This document shows, one piece after another, positions 5,831 to 12,643 of a stretch of DNA of 19,313 nt. This stretch comes from JBBTQX01 sp964366055 (lineage in GTDB: Bacteria > Patescibacteriota > Minisyncoccia > UBA6257 > GWB1-50-10). A model generated the notes under the pieces. That model had not been told where the DNA came from. It made no database searches and was given only the letters and a program-made list of their open reading frames with translations. The stretch is from positions 1 through 19,313 of the forward strand of contig CAYISE010000013.1 of assembly GCA_964366055.1 (NCBI GenBank), in the 5' to 3' direction. Each line of letters opens with the position of its first letter. Position 1 is the stretch's first letter. A program made the position numbers and the translations under genes.

Positions 5831-6557
5831 TCTTTTCGATTTTTTCCGCTTTTTCCACCGGCGTCACCTCCACCGCCGCCGTTTTCTCAAAGTGGTCTCT
5901 CAAAATGTGGCTCGCTTTGTGGAGCGCCTCCGAGGGACTGATGGAACCGTCGGTCTCAATCTCCAATTTCAAACGATTGTAATCGGTGCGGTCCCCCACC
6001 CGCATGTCTTCCGAGTGAAACGCCACGCGCACGATCGGTGAAAATATCGCGTCCAGTACAATGGTTCCCACCGACAATCTTTCCATACGGCGGGATTCGG
6101 ACATAACGTAACCCAAACCCTTTTCCACGGTGAGTTCCATATCCAAATCGGCAATTTTTTTAGTCAGGGTCGCCAAATGCAAGTCCTTGTTGATGACCCG
6201 CACGAGAGTGCTGGACTCAATATCTTCCGCCTTCACCTCGCGCTCGCCTTTCACGCGAAGTTTAAGAGTTTGCGGCTCGTCGGCGTCAAAATGAAAACAA
6301 ACCTTCTTCAAATTCAAAGTGAACTCCACGATATCTTCCATCATGCCCGGCAAGGTGGAAAATTCATGGTCCACATTTTTAATCTTGATCTGGGTAATCG
6401 CCGCTCCCGGCAAAGAAGACAAGAGCACCCTTCGGAAAGCGTTTCCCAATGTTACGCCGTAGCCGGCGTAAAGCCCTTCAATATGAAAAATGCCGATATT
6501 GTTCTTTTCGGAAATCTTCTTTATCTCTACTGCTTCGCTTAAATGCGAGTATTTCAT
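5817..6557 (-). CDS. rpoA: RNA polymerase alpha subunit lacking the C-terminal domain
   Basis: Alpha dimerises to nucleate assembly of beta and beta-prime. The N-terminal domain is complete: GYGVTLGNAFRRVLLSSLPG (dimer and core interface), KNVDHEFSTLPGMMED, DMELTVEKGLGYV and DGSISPSEALHKASHILRDH. The protein then ends in a short Glu/Lys tail after 246 residues, against about 320-330 in most bacteria; the C-terminal domain that contacts UP elements, sigma and activators is absent. The downstream sequence is a repeat followed by rplQ, with no frameshifted remnant. ATG 6557 was chosen over TTG 6581. The start codon lies at the end of a 15-bp inverted repeat, with no clear Shine-Dalgarno. Confidence 0.96.
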   Translation of the reverse strand: MKYSHLSEAVEIKKISEKNNIGIFHIEGLYAGYGVTLGNAFRRVLLSSLPGAAITQIKIKNVDHEFSTLPGMMEDIVEFTLNLKKVCFHFDADEPQTLKLRVKGEREVKAEDIESSTLVRVINKDLHLATLTKKIADLDMELTVEKGLGYVMSESRRMERLSVGTIVLDAIFSPIVRVAFHSEDMRVGDRTDYNRLKLEIETDGSISPSEALHKASHILRDHFEKTAAVEVTPVEKAEKIEKKKKQ

Positions 6558-6658
6558 CCCGTTAGAGACAGGATGTGCCAAACGGGCGCATCCGTGATGT
6601 CTTGGTTATTTCTTTTTTTTGCGACTTGTTTATTATTCATAGTGTTTGTAATTTCCAT
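6554..6658 (-). CDS. Possible 34-codon leader ORF upstream of rpoA
   Basis: An open frame of 34 codons, basic in the middle (KQVAKKRNNQ), whose TGA stop overlaps the rpoA ATG in an ATGA arrangement typical of translational coupling. It lies wholly inside the rpsD-rpoA spacer and spans the loop and downstream arm of the 15-bp inverted repeat. No family resemblance is recognised and no Shine-Dalgarno is visible, so it may be chance. Confidence 0.25.
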   Translation of the reverse strand: MEITNTMNNKQVAKKRNNQDITDAPVWHILSLTG

Positions 6659-6681
6659 AGTTTTGTTGTCTCTAACGGGAT
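6556..6681 (-). promoter_or_regulatory. 15-bp inverted repeat enclosing the rpsD-rpoA spacer; candidate RNA switch for rpoA
   Basis: ATCCCGTTAGAGACA (6556-6570) and its exact reverse complement (6667-6681) are 96 nt apart. In the minus-strand RNA the downstream arm ends inside the rpoA start codon, so a closed stem would mask the start site. A second hairpin (GGATGCGCC with GGCACATCC, 6571-6594) abuts that arm. The interior is A-rich. Regulation of rpoA translation is inferred. The element also has the size and ends of a small inverted-repeat insertion, but no clear target duplication is seen. Confidence 0.55.
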
Positions 6682-6692
6682 CATATTCCATT

Positions 6693-7292
6693 CTAACGAG
6701 AATAAAATTGACCGACCACGTTAATATCAAAAGGCAACTGCGCTCCGACCGCCGGCGGTTTCGCCACGCACTCGCCTTTCAATTCCTCCGCTTTGAGCTT
6801 AAGCCACTCGGGCGGGGTGTATTGCTTCAAACGAAGTTGAATATCTTCAAAAATCTTCGCCGGACGGGACTCCAACCGCACGGCAACAATGTCCTTCATC
6901 CTAACATAATAAGAAGGAATTGTCACCTTTCGGCCGTTCACGTGAATGTGGCCGTGGGAAACCAATTGGCGGGCGATCCGCGGCGATTTGGCAAAACCCA
7001 AAAGGAATACCACGTGATCCAAGCGGCTTTCCAGCTTATTTAGAATCTCTTCTTTGGAATAATTGCGGAACATTTTCAGCATCTGCCGATTATTCAAACC
7101 GTAGAGAAGCTGGATTTTCTGCTTTTCCTGAAGCTGGCGGCCAAAATCGGAAACATTATGCCGCGCCTGGCCGTGCTGGCCCGGCCTGTACGGATGGCGC
7201 ACCATCGCGCACTTCGGCGAATTGCATCGGTCACCTTTCAAAAAAAGTTTAATGCCTAACGCTCTTTCTTTTTTCTCTTTGATTCGTCGCAT
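6693..7292 (-). CDS. rpsD: 30S ribosomal protein S4 (uS4)
   Basis: A 199-residue S4 that binds 16S rRNA early in assembly. The S4 RNA-binding domain is clear: LESRLDHVVFLLGFAKSPR, ARQLVSHGHIHVNGRKV, then IPSYYVRMKD. Near the N-terminus two Cys (DRCNSPKCA) remain of the usual zinc knuckle, suggesting partial loss of that site. In some bacteria S4 autoregulates its operon; the structured spacer right after this gene, before rpoA, is worth viewing in that light (inference). It starts 11 nt after rpsK. Confidence 0.97.
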   Translation of the reverse strand: MRRIKEKKERALGIKLFLKGDRCNSPKCAMVRHPYRPGQHGQARHNVSDFGRQLQEKQKIQLLYGLNNRQMLKMFRNYSKEEILNKLESRLDHVVFLLGFAKSPRIARQLVSHGHIHVNGRKVTIPSYYVRMKDIVAVRLESRPAKIFEDIQLRLKQYTPPEWLKLKAEELKGECVAKPPAVGAQLPFDINVVGQFYSR

Positions 7293-7303
7293 GTTGTTTT
7301 ATT

Positions 7304-7756
7304 TTATACTCTTCTCACTTTTTTCGGTTTTGGGCCGTTGTGAGGAATTGGGGTCACGTCTTTAATGGATAAAATATTCAAACCCTTGCCGGCGAAGGAG
7401 CGGATAGCCGAATCTCGACCGCTACCCACGCCGCGCACGAAAATTTCCACCGTGTTCGGACCCGTCTTTTCAAGTTTCTGGGCAATCGCCTCGGCGACTT
7501 TAGAAGAGGCAAAAGGCGTCGCTTTTTTCGGTCCGGAAAATCCGAGAGAACCGGCCGACATCCAGGTAATTACATTGCCTTTGTCGTCAGTCACCGTAAC
7601 AATCGTGTTATTGTAAGTGGCCTGAATGTAAATCCGGCCGTTTTCCCAATGCTGTTTGGGCACGGAGGCCGTTTGTTTAGAAACGGCTTTCTCCGCCGAT
7701 GCGGCTTCCTTTATCGTCTCTTCCTTTGATTTTTGAACGATTTTTTTCTTACCCAT
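7304..7756 (-). CDS. rpsK: 30S ribosomal protein S11 (uS11)
   Basis: A 150-residue S11 with a Lys/Glu-rich N-terminal extension of roughly 30 residues before the conserved core (IYIQATYNNTIVTVTDDKGN, SAGSLGFSGPKKATPFA, VRGVGSGRDSAIR, IKDVTPIPHNGPKPKKVRRV). ATG 7756 was chosen: it is preceded by ATAACATTGGC, the same box that precedes rpsH; a TTG at 7784-7786 is less likely. rpsM, which normally precedes rpsK, is missing here. Confidence 0.96.
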   Translation of the reverse strand: MGKKKIVQKSKEETIKEAASAEKAVSKQTASVPKQHWENGRIYIQATYNNTIVTVTDDKGNVITWMSAGSLGFSGPKKATPFASSKVAEAIAQKLEKTGPNTVEIFVRGVGSGRDSAIRSFAGKGLNILSIKDVTPIPHNGPKPKKVRRV

Positions 7757-7767
7757 GCCAATGTTAT
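7754..7767 (-). repeat. 14-nt start box shared with rpsH
   Basis: ATAACATTGGCATG, including the rpsK start codon, is identical to the sequence at the rpsH start (10288-10301). There is no Shine-Dalgarno in either. It may be a shared initiation element or the trace of a copied spacer. Confidence 0.6.
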
Positions 7768-7798
7768 TTGCGAACGCAGTGAGCAACTATAATATTGC

Positions 7799-7859
7799 GC
7801 ACCCCACCTTCATTCCCGACCGAGGATATATCATCTTTTTTATGTTCATTGTTTCTTTT
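7799..7859. repeat. 61-bp direct repeat, copy B (rplO/rpsK junction)
   Basis: Partner of 5770-5830 with two mismatches. It begins right after the rplO stop in the sense of transcription. Together the copies bracket rpsK-rpsD-rpoA, at the place where secY, adk, map, infA, rpmJ and rpsM usually lie. On the minus strand it contains a 20-codon ORF (7787-7849) that I do not regard as a supported gene. Confidence 0.9.
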
Positions 7860-8277
7860 ATTTCACGGATCCGCCGGCCTTCTCTATTTTGACTTTGGCG
7901 CCGGCCGAAACCGGAATGCCTTCCAGAATTACCGCTTCCTTCAATTCGCCGTTACCCAGAACCTTAACGGACTCCGAAATTCTTTTAATTATACCCGTCT
8001 CCAGAAGGATTTTTTTATCAATTTTCCCGCCAGCCGCGATTTTACCCAAATCGCCGACGTTGATTTCTGTTGCCGGTTCCGTTCTTGAGCGGTTCTTCAC
8101 GCCGCGCAGTTTGGGGAATTTGGAGATGATATCCCTTTCGGCCGGGCGGATCCGGTGGCCGGAGCGGGATTTTTGGCCTTTCTGGCCCTTGCCGGAGGTG
8201 GTGCCGCGCTTGCCGCCGCGGCCAACCCGTTTCTTTTTCATCATCCGATATTTGGTTTTAAGTTCGTGAATTTGCAT
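7858..8277 (-). CDS. rplO: 50S ribosomal protein L15 (uL15)
   Basis: A 139-residue L15. The glycine-rich N-terminal arm (KRVGRGGKRGTTSGKGQKG, then SGHRIRPAE) that threads into 23S rRNA is obvious; the C-terminal domain follows (VILEGIPVSAGAKVKIEKAGG). ATG 8277 was chosen because homology starts there; it overlaps the end of rpsE by 20 nt, implying coupling. rpmD (L30) would sit between rpsE and rplO in most bacteria and is absent. Confidence 0.96.
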   Translation of the reverse strand: MQIHELKTKYRMMKKKRVGRGGKRGTTSGKGQKGQKSRSGHRIRPAERDIISKFPKLRGVKNRSRTEPATEINVGDLGKIAAGGKIDKKILLETGIIKRISESVKVLGNGELKEAVILEGIPVSAGAKVKIEKAGGSVK

Positions 8278-8770
8278 GTTTGATGAACGGTTTTTGGATT
8301 TTTTTGAGAGCCGCGATGGTCGCCATGGCATTGGCGAGTTTATTAGTCGTGCGGCCGAGAATTTTCGCCGAAACGTCTTTAACGCCGGCCATCTCCAGTA
8401 CGACGCGGGCCGAACCGCCGGCAATCAAACCATGATTCGGACGGACCGGTTTGATCCGAACTTTCGCCGCGCCGTATTTCGCTTCCACATCGTGGGGCAC
8501 GGCGCGATTATCTTTCAGGTCCACGATAATGATATTTTTCTGCGCCTGGCGTTTGGCCTTGTCCACCGCCGCGGCTACATCTAATCCCTTGGCGATACCA
8601 ACACCCACTTTACCCTTGCCGTCGCCCACCACCACAGTCACGCGGAAACTGAATCGCTTGCCGCCGGCCATAACGCGGGTGACGCGCCGCACTTCCAAGA
8701 CCTTATCCTGAAATTCGCTCTTTTTCCCTTTAAATTTTGAGTTGGAACGATTTATGTTTTGATAATTCAT
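8258..8770 (-). CDS. rpsE: 30S ribosomal protein S5 (uS5)
   Basis: A 170-residue S5 with the N-terminal RNA-binding part (RVTRVMAGGKRFSFRVTVVVGDGKGKVGVG) and C-terminal domain (SARVVLEMAGVKDVSAKILGR). ATG 8770 was preferred to an upstream TTG at 8812, which would read through a strong hairpin (8777-8826). The gene is separated from rplR by an unusually long structured spacer of 224 bp. Confidence 0.96.
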   Translation of the reverse strand: MNYQNINRSNSKFKGKKSEFQDKVLEVRRVTRVMAGGKRFSFRVTVVVGDGKGKVGVGIAKGLDVAAAVDKAKRQAQKNIIIVDLKDNRAVPHDVEAKYGAAKVRIKPVRPNHGLIAGGSARVVLEMAGVKDVSAKILGRTTNKLANAMATIAALKKIQKPFIKHANSRT

Positions 8771-8994
8771 GCCTCTATTGTCTGAATTTTGGAGCCATAT
8801 CGTGGCGAACAAAATTCAGCCACAATAAAGAGCACACAGCCCCAGTTTTTAAATCGGGGTTTGATGTGTACACGACTGTTTATTCTTGAATCCATGTTTG
8901 TCTTGTTTTCTTGTATTTTCATAAAAACCGGGGCTGGGTAAGGTTTGATGCTGAAGAATTCTACACCTTCGGCTTGAATTCTTCAATCAAGCCC
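8771..8994 (-). promoter_or_regulatory. Structured rplR-rpsE spacer with three inverted repeats
   Basis: No gene is seen. Three pairings are present. First, 8777-8826: ATTGT plus CTGAATTTTG pair with CAAAATTCAG plus ACAAT, 6 nt before the rpsE start. Second, a long-range 13-of-14 pairing between 8838-8851 and 8922-8935. Third, TGAAGAATTC (8952-8961) with GAATTCTTCA (8976-8985), extended by a 7-of-8 pairing on its outer side, just after the rplR stop. Only a short T tract follows, so it is not a standard terminator. The layout suggests a cis-acting RNA or processing site; this is inference. Confidence 0.55.
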
Positions 8995-9351
8995 TTATAT
9001 CTTTAAACCGCTTTCTCTCGCCGCCTCGGCGAGCGCTTTCACTCGCCCGTGATAGCGATAACGGCCCCGGTCAAAAGCCGCCTCTTTCACGCCAACTTTC
9101 GCGGCTTTTTCAGCTAATGTCTTCCCGACCGCTTTTGCGATCTCGGTCTTTTTGCTTTTGCTTTTATTCTTTAATTCAAGCGAAGAGGCCGAGACCAGGG
9201 TCTTACCGTCAGCGTCACTAATAATCTGGGCGTAGATTTGAGCGTTGCTCCGGAAAACCGAAAGTCGCGGCCTTAAAGAAACGCCTTTAATCTTGCTACG
9301 GACCCGGCAAGCCCGCCTTTTTTGAGTCCGATTGGATTTTTTTTCTTGCAT
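8995..9351 (-). CDS. rplR: 50S ribosomal protein L18 (uL18)
   Basis: A 118-residue L18, which binds 5S rRNA with L5. Diagnostic stretches are RPRLSVFRSNAQIYAQIISD, the LAEKAAKVGVKEAAFDRGRYRYHGRVKALAEAAR region (FDRG-YRYHG) and the ESGLKI end. Length is normal. It lies 11 nt after rplF. Confidence 0.97.
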   Translation of the reverse strand: MQEKKSNRTQKRRACRVRSKIKGVSLRPRLSVFRSNAQIYAQIISDADGKTLVSASSLELKNKSKSKKTEIAKAVGKTLAEKAAKVGVKEAAFDRGRYRYHGRVKALAEAARESGLKI

Positions 9352-9362
9352 TTATGTGTTGC

Positions 9363-9914
9363 TTAAGCGCTGGCGGCGGTGGCGGCTTTCTTGCCGGCTT
9401 TTCGGCGAACGACTTCATCGGAATAATGGAATCCTTTGCCTTTATAGGGCTCGGGTTTCTTCAATTCTCGGATCTCCGCCGCCACCTGGCCGACTAGGGA
9501 CTTATCCGAACCTTTTACTTTCAAGATGGAGTTTTTTTCAATCTCAAAGGTTATACCTTTTGGCGTAGCGTATTTGATTGGATGCGAGAAACCCAAACTT
9601 AAAGAAAGTCCCTCTTCTCCCTTGGTGACGCGATAACCCACGCCCTCCAAAATCAGCGTTTTTTCAAATTCTTTGACGAGGCCACTAATGGCGTTCTGAA
9701 CCAGAGCTCTTTCCGTCCCCCAATTGCTCCGATGCTGTTTTGAAGAACTTTTTACGCTGAATTTTAATTCGCCATTTTCCAGGACCGCGTTAACGCCCGC
9801 CAGCAACGGAACGGCCAATTCGCCTTTCGGGCTTTTTATTCTGATGTTCTTTTCCGCCATCGTTACGGTCACCTCCGCCGGTATTTTAATTGGTTGTTTT
9901 CCGATTTTACTCAT
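9363..9914 (-). CDS. rplF: 50S ribosomal protein L6 (uL6)
   Basis: A 183-residue L6 with two tandem alpha-beta repeats. It begins MSKIGKQPIKIPAEV, which matches family starts, so ATG 9914 is used and not the in-frame start at 9947 inside rpsH. The C-terminal motif KPEPYKGKGFHYSDEVVRRK is diagnostic. The start is 4 nt after the rpsH stop. Confidence 0.97.
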   Translation of the reverse strand: MSKIGKQPIKIPAEVTVTMAEKNIRIKSPKGELAVPLLAGVNAVLENGELKFSVKSSSKQHRSNWGTERALVQNAISGLVKEFEKTLILEGVGYRVTKGEEGLSLSLGFSHPIKYATPKGITFEIEKNSILKVKGSDKSLVGQVAAEIRELKKPEPYKGKGFHYSDEVVRRKAGKKAATAASA

Positions 9915-9918
9915 ATTT

Positions 9919-10290
9919 TTACCAAATTTCAAAAAGAAGTTGGCCACCTACCTTTTCTTTCTTTGCCCGTTCATCCGAAAAAATTCCTTTGGGAGTCGTC
10001 AAGACCAAGGTACCGAAACCACCCTTAACTTTCTTCAGATTTTTATAACCGGAATAATTCCTGAGAGACGGACGACTTTTGAACTTGAGGCCGTTTATTT
10101 TTCTTTCGCCTTCCAGTTCAATCTCCAGATATTTTTTGTAGGACTTGCCTTTCAACTCAACTCTTTTCACGAAACCGCGGTCGGCCAAAATTTCCGCCAC
10201 CGCCTTATCAAATTTCGTGGCTGGGGTTTTTAAAATCGGCTTGCCGGCCAATTGGGCGTTTTTAATTTTTATCAGTAAATCTATGTACAT
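9919..10290 (-). CDS. rpsH: 30S ribosomal protein S8 (uS8)
   Basis: A 123-residue S8. The N-terminus (IDLLIKIKNAQLAGKP) and the C-terminal segment GGFGTLVLTTPKGIFSDERAKKE are typical. It is slightly short at the N-terminus compared with E. coli. The start is preceded by the box shared with rpsK. In E. coli S8 represses the spc operon; no equivalent site could be recognised here. Confidence 0.96.
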   Translation of the reverse strand: MYIDLLIKIKNAQLAGKPILKTPATKFDKAVAEILADRGFVKRVELKGKSYKKYLEIELEGERKINGLKFKSRPSLRNYSGYKNLKKVKGGFGTLVLTTPKGIFSDERAKKEKVGGQLLFEIW

Positions 10291-10301
10291 GCCAATGTTA
10301 T
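10288..10301 (-). repeat. 14-nt start box shared with rpsK
   Basis: Identical to 7754-7767, covering the rpsH ATG and the eleven bases before it. Confidence 0.6.
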
Positions 10302-10342
10302 CTAAATGTTTCCTTTTTGTTTTTCATAATTCTTGTTAGCGC

Positions 10343-10357
10343 AATGAAGGCGGGGTG
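10343..10357. repeat. 15-nt inverted copy of the core of the 61-bp repeat
   Basis: AATGAAGGCGGGGTG on the + strand equals the reverse complement of 5771-5785. It lies in the 95-bp rpsN-rpsH spacer, which also contains two TTTAGATA boxes on the minus strand and otherwise nothing I recognise. Confidence 0.5.
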
Positions 10358-10385
10358 AGGTTTTGTATCTAAAATTTCTACGCCC

Positions 10386-10571
10386 TTACCAGCTGGCTTT
10401 CTTTACGCCCGGGATTTTTCCGTTTGACGCCATTTCCCGAAAACAGATGCGGCACAGCCCGAAATCGCGAATGTATCCCCTTTTCCGTCCGCAACGAAAG
10501 CACCGGAGGACCTCTCTGGTGCTAAATTTTGGTTTCTTTTTTGCTCTTGCAATAACGGATGCTTTAGCCAT
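10386..10571 (-). CDS. rpsN: 30S ribosomal protein S14, zinc-binding short type (uS14)
   Basis: A 61-residue S14 of the zinc-containing type: CFRCG and CRICF supply four Cys ligands spaced as in the family, followed by REMASNGKIPGVKKASW. Such short forms are usual outside the long type of Proteobacteria. It starts 5 nt after the rplE stop. Confidence 0.97.
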   Translation of the reverse strand: MAKASVIARAKKKPKFSTREVLRCFRCGRKRGYIRDFGLCRICFREMASNGKIPGVKKASW

Positions 10572-10576
10572 TTTTT

Positions 10577-11062
10577 TTATTTCTTCAATGGTAACCCAAG
10601 CCGGCGGTATAAATCAATCGCGGCTTCGCGATTTTTATTTCGCGGAACGATTGTCACCTGGATGCCAAAATTAACCTTGGATTTTTCCATATCTATTTCC
10701 GGAAAAACGTTTTGCTCCCTGAAACCGATGTTCAAGTTTCCCCTTTCATCTATATTTTTGAGATCCAAACCGCGAAAATCTTTCACCCGGGGCAGAGCCA
10801 GATTCACGAGACGCGCGAAAAAATCCTCCATCCGCTTTTGACGCAAAGTGGTTTTCAGGCCGATGACTTGGCCGGTTCTAATCTTGAATCCGGCAATTGA
10901 TTTTTTAGCCGGACGCGTCAAGGCCTTCTGACCCGTGATAACGGAAAATTCTTTATTCACTGCCGGTAAAATCTTTTCTTCAAACTGACCTTGCTGACTC
11001 AAGCGACCGATTCCCGCGTTTACCACGATTTTTTCTATTTGTTGTCTGACTGATTTTTCCAT
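10577..11062 (-). CDS. rplE: 50S ribosomal protein L5 (uL5), N-terminally short
   Basis: A 161-residue L5, against 179 in E. coli; the difference is the N-terminal helix of about 20 residues. The core is intact: VNAGIGRL, TGQKALTRPAKKSIAGFKIR, LPRVKDFRGLD, and NIGFREQNVFPEID. ATG 11062 was chosen: it lies 2 nt after the rplX stop; a GTG at 11083 would overlap rplX. It binds 5S rRNA with L18. Confidence 0.96.
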   Translation of the reverse strand: MEKSVRQQIEKIVVNAGIGRLSQQGQFEEKILPAVNKEFSVITGQKALTRPAKKSIAGFKIRTGQVIGLKTTLRQKRMEDFFARLVNLALPRVKDFRGLDLKNIDERGNLNIGFREQNVFPEIDMEKSKVNFGIQVTIVPRNKNREAAIDLYRRLGLPLKK

Positions 11063-11064
11063 TT

Positions 11065-11373
11065 TTATATTATCGCTTGGCACTTTTTACAGAACCGGTT
11101 TTTTATCTCATCTGAAACGCGATGGCCCACTCGGGTGGCCGCATGGCACGACGGGCAAACCAGCATCACATTTGAAATATTCATCGGCCGAGCCAATTCC
11201 ACCACCTCGCCTTTCTCGCCTTGGCGCTTCGGTCTTACGTGTTTTTTATAAAGATTTAATCCTTCCACGCTCGCCTTTCCGCTTTTTTTGTCGGCGTTAA
11301 TCACCTTCCCCGTTTTCCCGCGGTTTTTGCCGGTTAAAATTTTTACCATATCGCCTTTTTTTATGTTGGCCAT
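11065..11373 (-). CDS. rplX: 50S ribosomal protein L24 (uL24)
   Basis: A 102-residue L24 with the N-terminal KOW motif (KKGDMVKILTGKNRGKTGKV) and a C-terminal four-Cys pair (CPSC and CKKC) flanking TRVGHRV, which probably binds zinc. Its start is 3 nt after the rplN stop. Confidence 0.97.
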   Translation of the reverse strand: MANIKKGDMVKILTGKNRGKTGKVINADKKSGKASVEGLNLYKKHVRPKRQGEKGEVVELARPMNISNVMLVCPSCHAATRVGHRVSDEIKNRFCKKCQAII

Positions 11374-11376
11374 GTT

Positions 11377-11748
11377 TTAAACCAATTCCTCGGCTAACGA
11401 GGCAATAGTATCGTAACCTTTTTCTTTTATTTCCCGGGGAATCGGCCCGAAGATGCGGGTCGCTTTCGGTTCTTTTTTATCTTTTTCAATTATTACCACC
11501 GCGTTTTCGTCAAAACGGACGTGGGTGCCGTCCGGACGATGAAGGGTCTTCCTTTGACGCACTACCAGCGCTCTTACAATATCTTTCTTTTTAATCTGCT
11601 TCCGGGGCTCGGCTACTTGGACGGAGGCGATTAACACATCCCCAATTTCGGCGTAACGTCGGCGGCTTCCGCCCAAAACCCTGAAACAACGGACGATTTT
11701 CGCGCCTGAATTATCCGCGACTTTCAAAATTGACCTTTCTTGTATCAT
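11377..11748 (-). CDS. rplN: 50S ribosomal protein L14 (uL14)
   Basis: A 123-residue L14 at standard length: MIQERSILKVADNSGAK, the GSRRRYAEIGDVLIASV region, RPDGTHVRFDENAVVII, and the ARIFGPIPRE-like RIFGPIPREI end. It forms an inter-subunit bridge in known ribosomes. It lies 12 nt after rpsQ. Confidence 0.98.
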   Translation of the reverse strand: MIQERSILKVADNSGAKIVRCFRVLGGSRRRYAEIGDVLIASVQVAEPRKQIKKKDIVRALVVRQRKTLHRPDGTHVRFDENAVVIIEKDKKEPKATRIFGPIPREIKEKGYDTIASLAEELV

Positions 11749-11760
11749 GTCATTTTCATC

Positions 11761-11994
11761 TCAATTTTTTATCTTGCCGACTATCAGCCATCTTTTTTCT
11801 TTACTCATCGGCCGGGTTTCCTGAATTATCACCTCCTCTCCCGCTTTGAATTCATTCTTCTCATCGTGCGCCTTGAACCGCGCCGTAATTTTATAAAATT
11901 TGCCGTAGCGCGGATGGCGAACCAGGCGCGTGATGGCAATCACTCTGGTTTTCTGCATCTTGTCGGAGACGATTTTACCTTGAAGTTTACGCAT
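11761..11994 (-). CDS. rpsQ: 30S ribosomal protein S17 (uS17)
   Basis: A 77-residue OB-fold S17: GKIVSDKMQKTRVIAITR, HPRYGKFYKITARFKAHDE, and IIQETRPMSKEKRWLIVG are all family-like. Stop is TGA, evidence that UGA is a stop codon in this organism. Confidence 0.97.
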   Translation of the reverse strand: MRKLQGKIVSDKMQKTRVIAITRLVRHPRYGKFYKITARFKAHDEKNEFKAGEEVIIQETRPMSKEKRWLIVGKIKN

Positions 11995-12011
11995 AATTTT
12001 TGATTTGATTA

Positions 12012-12206
12012 TTAAACTATATCAGATAAAATTGTCAATATCTGGGCAATGTTTTTTCTCAAATGCCTGATTTCCCGGATGTTCTTCACTTTACCCGCCG
12101 CCAAGTCAAAACTCAAATTTTCCAACTTTTCGCGTTGGATTTTCAAATCTTTTTGCAGTTCCGACTCTGGCTTCGTTTTAAAATTTTGCAACTCTTTCTT
12201 TTTCAT
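12012..12206 (-). CDS. rpmC: 50S ribosomal protein L29 (uL29)
   Basis: A 64-residue two-helix L29. The motif LSFDLAAGKVKNIREIRHLRKNIAQILT matches the conserved helix (positions about 31-58; typical LRFQxAxGQLxNxxxIRxVRR). Position between rplP and rpsQ is canonical. Confidence 0.95.
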   Translation of the reverse strand: MKKKELQNFKTKPESELQKDLKIQREKLENLSFDLAAGKVKNIREIRHLRKNIAQILTILSDIV

Positions 12207-12222
12207 CCTGTTTTTGTTTCAA

Positions 12223-12639
12223 TCAATTTTTCTCAATTATTCTGGTCTTGACCGGTAATTTGAATCCCGCGTTTCGCATGGCCTTCATCGCTTCGTCTTT
12301 CGGAATGCCGTCAATTTCAAAAAGAATCCGGCCCGGTTTCACCGGCACGACATAACTATCCACATTCCCCTTACCGCCACCCAAAGTAACTTCAGGAGGA
12401 AGTTTCGTAATAGGCTTATCGGGAAAAATTCTGATCCAGATTCTGCCTCCGCGCTTTAAAGCGTGATTAATGCTTTTTCTCGCCGCTTCAATTTGCTGGC
12501 CGGTCACCCAGGCGGCCGAGCGCGCCTGCAGACCAAAACGACCGAAACTCAAAGTGAGTCCGCGGGTTTCAATCAGTCGTTTCCGGGAACGCCCCTTTTG
12601 CTGTTTCCGGTGTTTTTGTTTTTTTGGTTGAAGAAACAT
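12223..12639 (-). CDS. rplP: 50S ribosomal protein L16 (uL16)
   Basis: A 138-residue L16 near the peptidyl-transferase and A-site region. Diagnostic: MFLQPKKQKHRKQQKGR start, TRGLTLSFGRFGLQA, WVTGQQIEAARKSINHALKR, WIRIFPDKPITKLPPEV, and GRILFEIDGI. ATG 12639 matches family N-termini; the open frame extends upstream within rpsC but without homology. The start is 4 nt after the rpsC stop. Confidence 0.97.
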   Translation of the reverse strand: MFLQPKKQKHRKQQKGRSRKRLIETRGLTLSFGRFGLQARSAAWVTGQQIEAARKSINHALKRGGRIWIRIFPDKPITKLPPEVTLGGGKGNVDSYVVPVKPGRILFEIDGIPKDEAMKAMRNAGFKLPVKTRIIEKN

Positions 12640-12643
12640 AAAT

